A stretch of 64,000 nt of DNA from JAAXHF01 sp963665955 (GTDB lineage: Bacteria > Desulfobacterota > Binatia > Bin18), in assembly GCA_965231765.1 (NCBI GenBank), contig OZ246887.1:4154001-4218000 (forward strand), given 5' to 3'. This document shows, in pieces, positions 9,278 to 17,399 of this stretch (its first letter is position 1; each line of letters starts with the position of its first letter). The translations under genes were made by a program, and so were the position numbers. The notes beneath the pieces are model-generated. The model was not told the origin of the DNA, made no database searches, and saw only the letters and a program-made list of their open reading frames with translations.

Positions 9278-10966
9278 ATGAAATTCTACACCTTTGATGA
9301 ACTGACCTATCCAGACCTACCGGCCGAGTTTGGGCCGGAGGTGCGCTTCACTAACCGGTTCTGCGATCCGCAGGCGGTCACCAAGACGTATCATGAGCAC
9401 CTGGATGAGTGGGCGATCTGTGAAGACCTGGGCTTTGACGGCGCTTTTGTCAACGAGCACCACTTTACTCCGATTAATATTCAACCGGCCTGCAATCTGA
9501 TGGCAGCGGCCATCATCATGCGGACCAAAACGATGAAAGTCGGCGTGATTGGCAATGTCCTTCCGCTCCGTCATCCGATCCGTACCGCAGAAGAGTTTGC
9601 CATGCTCGACTGTCTCTCTGGTGGCCGTTTTATCGGTGGCATCGTCCGTGGCGTGCCGCAGGAGTATGTGTCGTACAATGTCGATCCCTTCACGGGACGG
9701 GAGCGACTCATGGAGTCGTATGACATCATACACAAATGCCTCAACGAAGAGATCTTCGATTACGAGGGCAAGTTCTGGAACTTGACTGGGGTGTCGATCT
9801 GGCCCAAACCGATTCAGCAGCCGCTGCCGTTTTGGATGCCGGCTGGTTCTTTGGAGTCGGCCGAGTTTGCGGCTGAGCGCCACATTGCTGGTGCCCAAGT
9901 CTTCTTTCCATCCGAAGCATTTAAAGACGCTTTTGACTTATACCGTCAGGTTGCTCGCGAGCGTTTTGATTGGGAACCTGGATTTGACACTTTTATTGGG
10001 GCGCGGTTGATCCACGTGGCGGAAACTAATGAGCAAGCGATTGAAGAAGCGCGTGATGCCGTCTACTACTTTTTCCGGACCCTCACCCGCCCGGTCAATA
10101 ATCCAGCTCCGGTGCCAGGTTTGACGACCGACCGCTCCTACCAACATCGGCGGAAGATTGAGCAAGACTTCCCTGGGCCGCAGACACCGTTTGAGACCAT
10201 GCGCGAGAACGGTTTCATTGTGTGTGGCGATCCCGACTATGTCACAAAGTGGTTAGAAAAAGATATGCAGATCGCTGGCTACGGGCAGTTTATGGGTATG
10301 TTCCACGTTGGCAACCTGGCCCATGAATTGGTCATGAAGTCGAAGCGGCTGTTTGCCGAACACGTCATGCCAGCGCTACGGCATGTCAATGTTGATGCGC
10401 CACAGCAGGCTGCTGTACAAGCGCCTGCGTATGAACTCAAAGAGGCACAGCCATCCGGACAGCTCCCCTTGTATGGTGATTTTAACTACACGCTTGTCAA
10501 GGAAGCACCAGAGATGATCCGTGAATTTATTGAGCGCGAAAATGGAACAGTGACAACCGGCTGGGAGATGCGTGTCCCCGAGCGCGAGCCGGATGGCTTC
10601 CCATATGAAGTGATTTTTGTTGGCCCGACTGCTGACTATCGGGGCAGTGCGATGCGTTTACACCTCGTGACCAGTGACGGTGAGGCTATCTCTGATGAGG
10701 CCCAGGTCTTGGTAGAGACATACGATCGGGAGGGCCAAGACCGTCGGGCTGTTTTTCAGGGCACGTATGGCCAGTTCAGCCAGATCCCAGATCAGTACGA
10801 ACCGAATGCGGCAGTCCCGGCTCAGCAGCGTGTTGTTGCTGGCGACCGGTATGTTATCCGGCTCAGCGTGAGCGTCCCCGCAGAGACACCGACGCCAGAC
10901 CCTGAGGCGGATGAATCCTTTTTTGAACTCGAATGCTTTAAGCATTGGCTGACAATTACGGCATAA
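9278..10966 (+). CDS. LLM class flavoprotein with extra C-terminal domain
   Basis: Residues 1 to about 370 are a luciferase-like barrel (FVNEHHFTP, GNVLPLRHPIRTAEEFAMLD, GGRFIGGIVRGVPQEY). Residues about 385-562 form an additional, strand-rich acidic domain with no motif I recognise, ending ELECFKHWLTITA. Usual LLM proteins are 320-380 residues, so this is about 180 longer. AGGAGG is well placed before the ATG. It follows the 353-residue LLM gene closely and is probably in one operon with it. The extra domain might mediate partner binding or carry a second activity; nothing in the sequence decides this. Confidence 0.85.
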   Translation: MKFYTFDELTYPDLPAEFGPEVRFTNRFCDPQAVTKTYHEHLDEWAICEDLGFDGAFVNEHHFTPINIQPACNLMAAAIIMRTKTMKVGVIGNVLPLRHPIRTAEEFAMLDCLSGGRFIGGIVRGVPQEYVSYNVDPFTGRERLMESYDIIHKCLNEEIFDYEGKFWNLTGVSIWPKPIQQPLPFWMPAGSLESAEFAAERHIAGAQVFFPSEAFKDAFDLYRQVARERFDWEPGFDTFIGARLIHVAETNEQAIEEARDAVYYFFRTLTRPVNNPAPVPGLTTDRSYQHRRKIEQDFPGPQTPFETMRENGFIVCGDPDYVTKWLEKDMQIAGYGQFMGMFHVGNLAHELVMKSKRLFAEHVMPALRHVNVDAPQQAAVQAPAYELKEAQPSGQLPLYGDFNYTLVKEAPEMIREFIERENGTVTTGWEMRVPEREPDGFPYEVIFVGPTADYRGSAMRLHLVTSDGEAISDEAQVLVETYDREGQDRRAVFQGTYGQFSQIPDQYEPNAAVPAQQRVVAGDRYVIRLSVSVPAETPTPDPEADESFFELECFKHWLTITA

Positions 10967-10976
10967 GAAGGTCGCT

Positions 10977-11480
10977 GTGTGTGTATCCACAAAGCCACCC
11001 AAGTCGTTCCCTCTCCCTCAGTCTTTAGGGCCGACGTGGTCCGTCCTGCAATCGCCTGTTGACAGCCGGTCGATCCGGGCCATGTTTGACACCGTGTGTG
11101 AGACCTATCGCGTTGATTGTTCGCGGGTGTATCTGTCCGGTCTGTCTGATGGTGGGACCTATACGTATCTGTTGGGCTTGGATCAGGCCGAACTCTTTGC
11201 CGGGATAGCGCCTATTGCGGGCGAACTGAGCCCCGCCACGGATGGGATGCTGCGCCAAAAGCGAGGCATTGAGCTGCCGATCCATGTGATTCACGGGGTG
11301 CATGACTTCATATTTCCGGTTGAAGCCATTCGCTCATCGAACGAACTGCTCGAACACATCGGCTACAACGTGCGGTACACCGAGCTGCCCGACTGGAGCC
11401 ACGCTTTGACCTACACCATCAATGAAACCCTGGTGCTACCGTGGTTTGAGGGTTTGGCGTCACAAACGCAACCGTCATAA
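10977..11480 (+). pseudogene. N-terminally truncated alpha/beta hydrolase (esterase/depolymerase-like)
   Basis: The 167 residues carry a nucleophile elbow (YLSGLSDGGTYTYLL), a downstream Asp in HGVHDFIFPVE and a His in PDWSHALTY, so the catalytic Ser-Asp-His side of an alpha/beta hydrolase is there. The first strands and the oxyanion-hole HGxGG segment expected 60-100 residues earlier are missing: the frame opens with GTG ten bases after the preceding LLM stop, without a ribosome site, and quickly enters SLGPTWSVLQ, a mid-protein segment. I infer a deletion that fused the LLM gene end to the remains of an esterase. It could instead be a short active protein, less likely. Confidence 0.65.
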
Positions 11481-11528
11481 GAACAGGCACGGCAGGAAGC
11501 GCTTGGTAGAACTGGAGAATCGAGGACC

Positions 11529-13284
11529 ATGTACGACAAAATCAAGAGAGAGATCGAAGCAGATTACTATCAGCAGCATTTCAATAACGATGGCCAACGG
11601 TTCGTCGCGTGGTACGTACAGAATGTCCATCGTCGAGATATGATCGAGACGAGGGAGGACGTGACGGACGGCCCTGACGACAAGCAGATTGATGCCATTG
11701 TTGTTGATGATGACGCCTCGACGGTGTTCATGTTGCAAGGCAAGTTTTTCGGCGAAGGTGCGGTGGATGCAGAACCTCTCCGCGAAGTCCTCTCATCGTG
11801 GGTTCAACTCAAAGACATCATACAATTGCAGGAAACTGGCAATCAGAAACTCAAGCGACGCTTGCCCGAAGTGGCGACAGCACTTGAGGACGAATATGGC
11901 GTGTCGTTCGAGTTGATCGTCACGGGGTCGCTCACGCAGGGAGCCAAGGATGACCTCGCCCGGTTTCAGCAAGAATTGGCCGATGCTGAAGATTTCCCTG
12001 CCGAGATACACGTCGTCGATCCCGACGAGATGAAGCGGCGCTACGACATAGCCTTGGAGGAAGAGAACCCGCTGTTGAGCCATAAGCTGCAACTTGAGAA
12101 CGATAAATACATGGTGATGCAAGTCGGAGGCACTAACTGTGTCGCGGCAGCATTACCGCTGAAGGAGTGCATCAAGCTACCGGGAATTAAAGACGGTACG
12201 TTGTTCCAGAAAAACGTACCGTCAGCCACTTGGCCTCAACAATCGGGTGAACAAGGGGATCAAGAACACGATCTACGGGAGTGACAGCGGAGATTTCTTT
12301 TTCCGCCACAACGGTATCACTGCAATCTGCAAAAAGGCAGAAATTGCGGATGGTACGCTGACCGTCAAGGGTATTAATGTTGTGAATGGTTGCCAGTCTC
12401 TGAACACTATTCTTTCATGTAGCGAACGGGTGAAGGAAGTAGACGACGCGTATGTGCTGTTCCGCTTCTACGAGATTCCTGAACGTGAGCGGGTTGACCG
12501 GATAAGTACATGCACCAATTCGCAGAGTGCTGTAAAGCCCAGGGATTTACGGAGTAACGATCGACGTGTTCTCGCGATTAAGCGTGCTTATGAACAGAAG
12601 TATCCTAAAGGCTATTTCATTACTAAACGAGGGGAGGAAGCGCCTGCTGACCGAGATACATCGTGTGTCGTAGACCTACTTGAACTGGGCAAGTACCTAA
12701 TGGCTTGGCACTCGCAACGTCCAAACGTCTCATACAGCGAGAATAAGATTTTTGACAAATACTTTGAACAACTCTTCAAGCGAAACCCAGAATACGCACC
12801 GGAAAACCTCGATGCGCTTCATCAATGGATGCAGGAAATCTGGAGAAGGTGGGGGAAGGAGAACCCTCTCAGCTTGAACGAGTCACTGTTAGCGATGCGC
12901 GCATACGCTCCGTACCATCATCTTTACGCTGTATCCCTGTTCTTCTGTCAGGTGAATGGCATGGGACAGAGCGTTCCTAATCCTGCCACCACTTTCGCCA
13001 AAGCATCAGAGGCGAGCCTCGTCGGCCAGATTGTGGACTCCGCTGGTACGTGTCTTAACAGTGCGTTGGAAGCTGCTGCCAATGAGCAGCAACCTACGAA
13101 CCGAGTCTTCAGTCCACAGAACTGGATTAAGACGAAGACCTGCCTCGCCGGCATTCGCCAAGCCATTGGACAATATTTCAATATGCTTCCCGCAATGCCT
13201 GGCGCAAGCGAGTTAAACCAAAAACTACGTACTTCCCTGAAAATGGAAAATGAACAGTTCGAGGACCGTTGGGCAGCGGATTGA
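11529..13284 (+). pseudogene. AIPR-family abortive-infection protein, frameshifted
   Basis: Two overlapping frames (11529-12284 and 12247-13284) make one protein of about 585 residues resembling the AIPR (abortive phage infection resistance) family. In the first frame, GTLFQKNV is followed by noise; shifting by one base at 12219/12220 restores RQPLGLNNRVNKGIKNTIYG and then FFFRHNGITAIC, the family core. So one extra C in the run at 12219-12220 breaks the gene. The N-terminal part has DDKQIDAIVV and then VFMLQGKF, which fits an Asp...Gln-x-Lys nuclease-like site. AIPR proteins are known as phage-defence effectors. Sequencing error is possible, but neighbours are also broken. No partner modification gene is adjacent. 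Confidence 0.8.
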
Positions 13285-13299
13285 ACAAAGGAGGAAACA

Positions 13300-13744
13300 A
13301 TGTCTCAGGATACCGAAGCCCGTTTGCAGGCGCTGGAAGCAAAGATTCAGGATTTGAGCGATCGCGAAGCTATTCGCTCGCTACGGTTTCGTTATCACGA
13401 GTGCATCAACGAGGGGGAATTGGAAGCTATCCCCGATCTGTTCACTGAGGATGCTGTCCTCGATTTTGACTATCTGGGCAAAGCTACCGGTCGGGCCTAG
13501 CTGACAAAGTTTTTTCAAGGAGTCGAAAGTCTGCTGTCTTTTGTCAAACAGTTTATGCATAACCATGCGGTGGATGTGCAGGGGGATACGGGCGAAGGCT
13601 ATGCCTACCTCGAAGCAAAGACTATACTCAAAAGGGGATGCGTATTTCGTGGCCGCTCGCTATGACGACGAATATGTCAGACAGAATGGCGAGTGGAAGT
13701 TTCAGAAGATGTCGCTCTCCCCGTATTTTACCGTACCGTTCTAA
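13300..13744 (+). pseudogene. SnoaL-like / NTF2-fold protein, stop plus frameshift
   Basis: The start is intact (AAAGGAGG before the ATG; SDREAIRSLRFRYHECINEG is a typical SnoaL-like N-terminus). An in-frame TAG at 13498-13500 interrupts it after GKATGRA. The frame then continues as LTKFFQGVESLLSFVKQFMH and HAVDVQGDTGEGYAYLEAK, where one extra base near 13619-13625 shifts it; the remainder (YSKGDAYFVAARYDDEYVRQ, then NGEWKFQKM) is in the next frame. Rejoined it is a normal family size, about 147 residues. Two independent lesions argue for a true pseudogene. Confidence 0.85.
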
Positions 13745-13832
13745 AGAGGGCTGGGCGCAGGAAGATCGGTTGAAGATGGGAAGATAGCAATCCCTACGTG
13801 TAACGAAAACAACATCCCTCAGGAGGTACACC

Positions 13833-14237
13833 ATGCCCTACCAACAGCTCAGTCTGGACCAAGTGGAAACGGCGGCGACTGGATTCAAAGGTCCGGAGGG
13901 CGTTGTCGTTGATCGTGAAGGGAATGTCTATGGCGGGGGAACAGACGGTGTGATCCGTAAGCTTGCACTGAATGGAACCGTCACGGAATGCGCGCGTACC
14001 GGCGGCCGACCAGCCGGGATGGCGCTCGACCAACAGGGCAACCTCTTTGTGTGTGACCCTAGCGAGAAGGCCAGGGTGAGGGTGTCGCAATCAAGACACA
14101 GGCCGCACTTCATATGGTCGTTCACGGCGCTGCACGCCGGCGAAAAAGGTGCATTAGGGTGCACCCTACGCAGACAAGACTCAGGAGAATTTCTATGGGA
14201 GCCGGATACGGATCGCAGTTTTCTCGCAATAGCGTAA
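13833..14237 (+). pseudogene. SMP-30/gluconolactonase-like propeller, 5' fragment only
   Basis: About 80 residues after a good ribosome site (CAGGAGG) match the first blades of an SMP-30/NHL-type beta-propeller (FKGPEGVVVDREGNVYGGG, then GRPAGMALDQQGNLFVCD). After about 14070 the frame turns into sequence without family likeness and runs into the start of the next gene. A full member has about 280-300 residues, so some three quarters are missing. It appears cut by a deletion whose right edge lies just before the hydrolase at 14195. Confidence 0.8.
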
Positions 14238-15043
14238 AAGTGGGTGACCTGACTGTCCAATACCTCAAAGGCGGGCAGGGGAAACCGCTCCTCTACTTAC
14301 ATGGCATCGGCGGCTGGGGCCGCTGGGAGACATACCACCTGGGGATGGGGGTGACCAATGAAGTGTACGCGCCCCAGTTGCCGGGCTGGCAAATGGGCAA
14401 GATCCCACCACAGGTGACCTCAGTCCGAGATTATGCTGAGATCATGCTGCAATTCCTTAACACGCTGGGGATCGAAAGCGTTGATCTCGTTGCGCATTCA
14501 ATCGGTGGCTGGGTTGCCTTATATCTCGCAATTGAACACCCTGAGCGGATTTCTCGTCTTGTGCTCATCGATCCGCTTGGATTAGACGTGCCTGCTCATC
14601 CGGCCGCGAACCTGGCTCAGATCGATGCAGATACCTTCCTGACTGCTGCTTTTGCGAAGACCGGGCTGGTACTGATTGCGGGCGACTTTGGCGGTCAGTT
14701 AGAAGATGTCCGCACTGGGCAGGAATTTAAACGCCAATGGAAGGGCAGGGGGTTGGTCGCTCAGCTGACGAACGGCCAAGGCGTTGATCCCGATCTCACA
14801 CACGAAGTGCAATCTCTCAGCATTCCTACCTTGATCGTGTGGGGACATGAGGATGGGCTCGTCCCTTGGCAGCAGGGGGAAGTATTGGCCAATAGCATTC
14901 CCCGGGCAAAATTTGCGACCATTGCTGATGCAAGTCATACGCCGATGCGAGACAAGCGGGAGACCTTTCAGCACCTCGTCCATAGTTTTCTGATCGGCCA
15001 GGCAGAAGACCGAGAGCTGGAGCCGATGATCAAGAGAGCGTAA
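14195..15043 (+). CDS. Alpha/beta fold hydrolase
   Basis: A 282-residue alpha/beta hydrolase. The oxyanion-hole region LLYLHGIGGWGRWE is at about residues 32-45, the nucleophile elbow VAHSIGGW gives Ser102, the acid is in VWGHEDGLVP, and the His in ADASHTPM near residue 248. The ATG at 14195 has AGGAGA upstream; the longer frame from 14114 starts in decayed sequence. Such enzymes cleave esters or C-C bonds of ring-fission products. It is the first intact gene after the broken stretch at 10977-14194. Its substrate is not identifiable. Confidence 0.9.
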   Translation: MGAGYGSQFSRNSVKVGDLTVQYLKGGQGKPLLYLHGIGGWGRWETYHLGMGVTNEVYAPQLPGWQMGKIPPQVTSVRDYAEIMLQFLNTLGIESVDLVAHSIGGWVALYLAIEHPERISRLVLIDPLGLDVPAHPAANLAQIDADTFLTAAFAKTGLVLIAGDFGGQLEDVRTGQEFKRQWKGRGLVAQLTNGQGVDPDLTHEVQSLSIPTLIVWGHEDGLVPWQQGEVLANSIPRAKFATIADASHTPMRDKRETFQHLVHSFLIGQAEDRELEPMIKRA

Positions 15044-15178
15044 GGCCCGGTGTACTCGTCACGCTGACGCCGCTTCGCGACCCCCCGTGTTTTCAGCAGC
15101 CTCAGGACCGCGCCCGGCCTGGAACGTCTTCATAAGAGACTGCTGGAGTCAATCTGGCAGCGAACGTGTATATTTTTA

Positions 15179-15547
15179 TTACGCCGCCTTGGCAGGCGCG
15201 GGGCGGTGGTAATCGCGAATCTGTTTAATCTTGCCGTCAGCGATGTCCACGACCTCAGCCCCGAGCGCTTCGACGACCTTTCCTTCCTGCGAGTGAGTTC
15301 CGTGGAAGAACGATTCTGCAACGGCCTGGCCATTATTGCCGGTGAGGGTGCGCAGCTCGCAGAAGCCATCAGGAAACGTGGCAAAACTTGTCTCGTAGGA
15401 ACGCCGCACCTCGTCGCGGCCGACAGTTTGCTGTCCTTTTGAATCAACGAGGCTGGGCTGGCCATGAAAGCAGGCCATCACGCCCTCAAGGTCGTGGCGG
15501 TTAAACGCGTCAAAATAGCGCTGGATGAGTTGCTCTTCTGGTGTCAT
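15179..15547 (-). CDS. SnoaL-like (NTF2-fold) small protein
   Basis: A 122-residue protein with the NTF2-like cone fold signature: IQRYFDAFNRHDLEGVMACF at the N-terminus, then SLVDSKGQQTVGRDEVRRSY, and a last strand DIADGKIKQIRDYH. Such proteins are isomerases, cyclases or hydratases on small lipophilic substrates, or ligand-binding proteins. A GGAGGGG site precedes the ATG. It is an intact relative of the pseudogene at 13300, but the two are not close copies. Function unknown. Confidence 0.85.
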   Translation of the reverse strand: MTPEEQLIQRYFDAFNRHDLEGVMACFHGQPSLVDSKGQQTVGRDEVRRSYETSFATFPDGFCELRTLTGNNGQAVAESFFHGTHSQEGKVVEALGAEVVDIADGKIKQIRDYHRPAPAKAA

Positions 15548-15631
15548 AGTTTTCCCCTCCTGACAAATGATACGGGCCAGCTCCAGTTCCTCGCTCGTCA
15601 GGAATATGGTTCTGCAATTGGGATGTTGATA

Positions 15632-15922
15632 TTATCCTATGGCTTTCTCTACGGCGCTCCACTCCACAAGAGGTGTCAGGCGTCGTTTGGCAATGATGCC
15701 TGAGCTCACCGCTTTGGCAAAGCCATCAAAGGTGAGCGAATGGTCCTGGATATCGAGGATGAGCACAATTTTCGCTTCTTCATTTGACCCCCACGGGCCG
15801 GCCTTAAGAGTCACCCCAGGCGGGAAGCCGTTCTTGAGCACCTGCTGGATGAGCGCGACACCTTTTTGAGTACTCTCTGGGCTGCTCGCGTTAAAGTAGA
15901 TTTCATCTAAATACAGCGGCAT
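15632..15922 (-). CDS. Small conserved-looking hypothetical protein
   Basis: A 96-residue acidic/neutral protein starting MPLYLDEIYFNASSPESTQK and containing a predicted alpha/beta ferredoxin-like pattern (VALIQQVLKNGFP, then EAKIVLILDIQDHSLTFDGF). It is preceded by AGGAGG. It resembles small DUF3303/dimeric alpha-beta barrel proteins in size and pattern, but I cannot assign it firmly. It lies 84 bases upstream of the SnoaL-like gene on the same strand, so both may be one transcript. Confidence 0.65.
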   Translation of the reverse strand: MPLYLDEIYFNASSPESTQKGVALIQQVLKNGFPPGVTLKAGPWGSNEEAKIVLILDIQDHSLTFDGFAKAVSSGIIAKRRLTPLVEWSAVEKAIG

Positions 15923-16085
15923 GGTCGTTACCTCCTTGTTACGTGGACAGAGCGGAAGCCGGAGCTGTGTCCTGTATACTACATGCTGTGGAGATTAAAA
16001 GTCTTGTCTCAGGTCGGGATTCATGCATTGCTAGGCTCGGGTAGCTGCACTGAGGAATAACACCGACACGCAACAGGAGGAACAC

Positions 16086-16613
16086 ATGCCAAAGCAAATC
16101 CGCCGGATTTTGACCGGCCACAATGCCGCAGGAAAATCGATCATTGCTGAAGATGCCATTGCGACGAGCATTCTGGATCTCGAAGCGGCGCCAGGTCTGC
16201 GGGCCACTGACCTGTGGGAAACAACAACTGCTCCGGCTGACCTGTCGAGCGCTGCCGATCCGGTTGATCGGCCTGTACATCTTGAACCCAAACCGACTGG
16301 GACAATCTGTCGCATCGTCGAATTCCCGCCCGATGCGGCCTGGCAGGACCGTGTTGATTCAAGTGAAGTCTTCTCCTCTATGGACGCGGGTCATGCCGTT
16401 GATTCTACAAGCTCAACTCCGATGATGCATACGACCGCTTCGGTGGACTACGCCATCGTGTTGTCAGGCGAGATTTGGGCCCTCATGGACGAAGGCGAAA
16501 CGTGCATGCAGGCTGGGGATGTCCTCATTCAGCGGGCGACAAATCACGCCTGGAGCAATCGTTCGACACAGCCAGCCATGGTCGCTTTTGTTTTGGTTGG
16601 AGCGAAACCCTAA
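16086..16613 (+). CDS. Cupin domain-containing protein
   Basis: A 175-residue protein with a single C-terminal cupin barrel. After a 60-residue N-terminal arm (RRILTGHNAAGKSIIAED), the cupin core shows MMHTTASVDYAIVLSGEIW (motif 1 with fewer His than metal enzymes) and MQAGDVLIQRATNHAW (motif 2, His present). A strong AGGAGG site precedes the ATG. Relatives are found as uncharacterised cupins beside catabolic genes; they may bind small acids or act as dioxygenases. The sparse metal ligands make a binding or isomerase role as likely as an oxygenase. Confidence 0.85.
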   Translation: MPKQIRRILTGHNAAGKSIIAEDAIATSILDLEAAPGLRATDLWETTTAPADLSSAADPVDRPVHLEPKPTGTICRIVEFPPDAAWQDRVDSSEVFSSMDAGHAVDSTSSTPMMHTTASVDYAIVLSGEIWALMDEGETCMQAGDVLIQRATNHAWSNRSTQPAMVAFVLVGAKP

Positions 16614-16634
16614 GCATAAGGAGGGGACAAAAAC

Positions 16635-16691
16635 ATGCAATGCCAATCGAAATATCAACGTATCGTGACAGCAGGGCTATTCTCCCTCTAA
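16635..16691 (+). other. Orphan translation start: strong ribosome site and 18-codon frame
   Basis: AAGGAGGGG lies eight bases before an ATG that opens an 18-codon frame (MQCQSKYQRIVTAGLFSL) ending at TAA 16689. The frame runs into the 3' end of the convergent lipoprotein gene. It looks like the beginning of a gene whose body was cut off at about 16675, or possibly a leader peptide. It continues the direction of the cupin gene 21 bases upstream. Confidence 0.4.
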
Positions 16692-17399
16692 TACGGGCAC
16701 GAGGTCAGTGGTCAGCTGCTGGAGAATCGTTTCGAGATTCCGGCTCATCGCTTCCGCAATGGCAGCTGGATTCCGTTTGGTGGCCTGGCGGGTGACAGAG
16801 TAGGACTCAAACCAGAAAGGCGTTCGTTGGGGCGGTCGGGCCAGCCAGACGTCAATGCCCAACGCCGCCTGCCAGGTCTGGTCCTGATCGATTTCTTCGA
16901 TCTGCCGAAGTGTCCCACCCAAGACAATATCGATCATTTCGCCACTGCCTTCTGCGGTTGGAAAGACCTTGGCAAACAGGCCGCTGCTGCGCAGATATTG
17001 ACGTGTCCAGTCCGTGATCTGGTCTGTCGGCGAGGCTGCCCAGCGGTGATAGGTATAGAAGTCGAGCCGGTAAGGCGATGAGCGGTAGATCAGACGTTGC
17101 TGATCGTACGGGTCATGAGCAGTGAAAGCGCGGACGAGTAAGGTGTGTTGATTGGGTATCGTCGCCCGGGCAATTGTTCCCGGAACAGTCGGGCGTAATA
17201 TATAGTGTTGAACAGCTGGGGCGGATTGGGTCAGACTACAACCGGGGAGGGACAAAATCACTAAGCTCGCTAAGCTTGCTAAGCTCACTCGGCTCGACAG
17301 GAGGAGCGTTACTAACCCCCGGACTGTGGGCAAGCAAGGCCGGTAAGACTGGAGTCGTTGCCGAACGGATAACCGACATGAGAGCGGGGAGTAGCTCAT
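16677..17399 (-). CDS. ABC transport auxiliary lipoprotein of Mla/Pqi type
   Basis: A 240-residue lipoprotein, last gene of the lipid-transport operon. The lipobox LPGC puts the lipidated Cys at residue 54; the N-terminal extension before it contains a 9-bp-period repeat encoding SLASLASL. The mature part (HYILRPTVPGT, then LLVRAFTAHDPYDQQRLIYR) is the PqiC/ABC-type auxiliary lipoprotein fold, thought to link the inner-membrane MCE complex to the outer membrane. Its start overlaps the MCE gene stop by four bases (ATGA), so they are coupled. The true start may be further in, closer to the lipobox. Confidence 0.85.
   Translation of the reverse strand: MSYSPLSCRLSVRQRLQSYRPCLPTVRGLVTLLLSSRVSLASLASLVILSLPGCSLTQSAPAVQHYILRPTVPGTIARATIPNQHTLLVRAFTAHDPYDQQRLIYRSSPYRLDFYTYHRWAASPTDQITDWTRQYLRSSGLFAKVFPTAEGSGEMIDIVLGGTLRQIEEIDQDQTWQAALGIDVWLARPPQRTPFWFESYSVTRQATKRNPAAIAEAMSRNLETILQQLTTDLVPVLEGE
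17261..17296. repeat. 9-bp tandem minisatellite inside lipoprotein leader
   Basis: Four 9-bp units: CTAAGCTCG, CTAAGCTTG, CTAAGCTCA, CTCGGCTCG. They lie in frame in the region coding the signal sequence of the lipoprotein, giving SLASLASL on the minus strand. The TTAGC core is shared with the intergenic array at 46961. Confidence 0.8.

Noticed and set aside
12201..12250. Programmed +1 frameshift in the AIPR gene
   Set aside because: No slippery stop context is present (GTA CCG TCA) and adjacent genes are also broken, so mutation or sequencing error is simpler.
14060..14194. Novel C-terminal domain of the SMP-30-like fragment
   Set aside because: Residues after about 80 look like translated spacer (Arg/Thr-rich, no pattern) and overlap the next gene start; truncation is the better reading.
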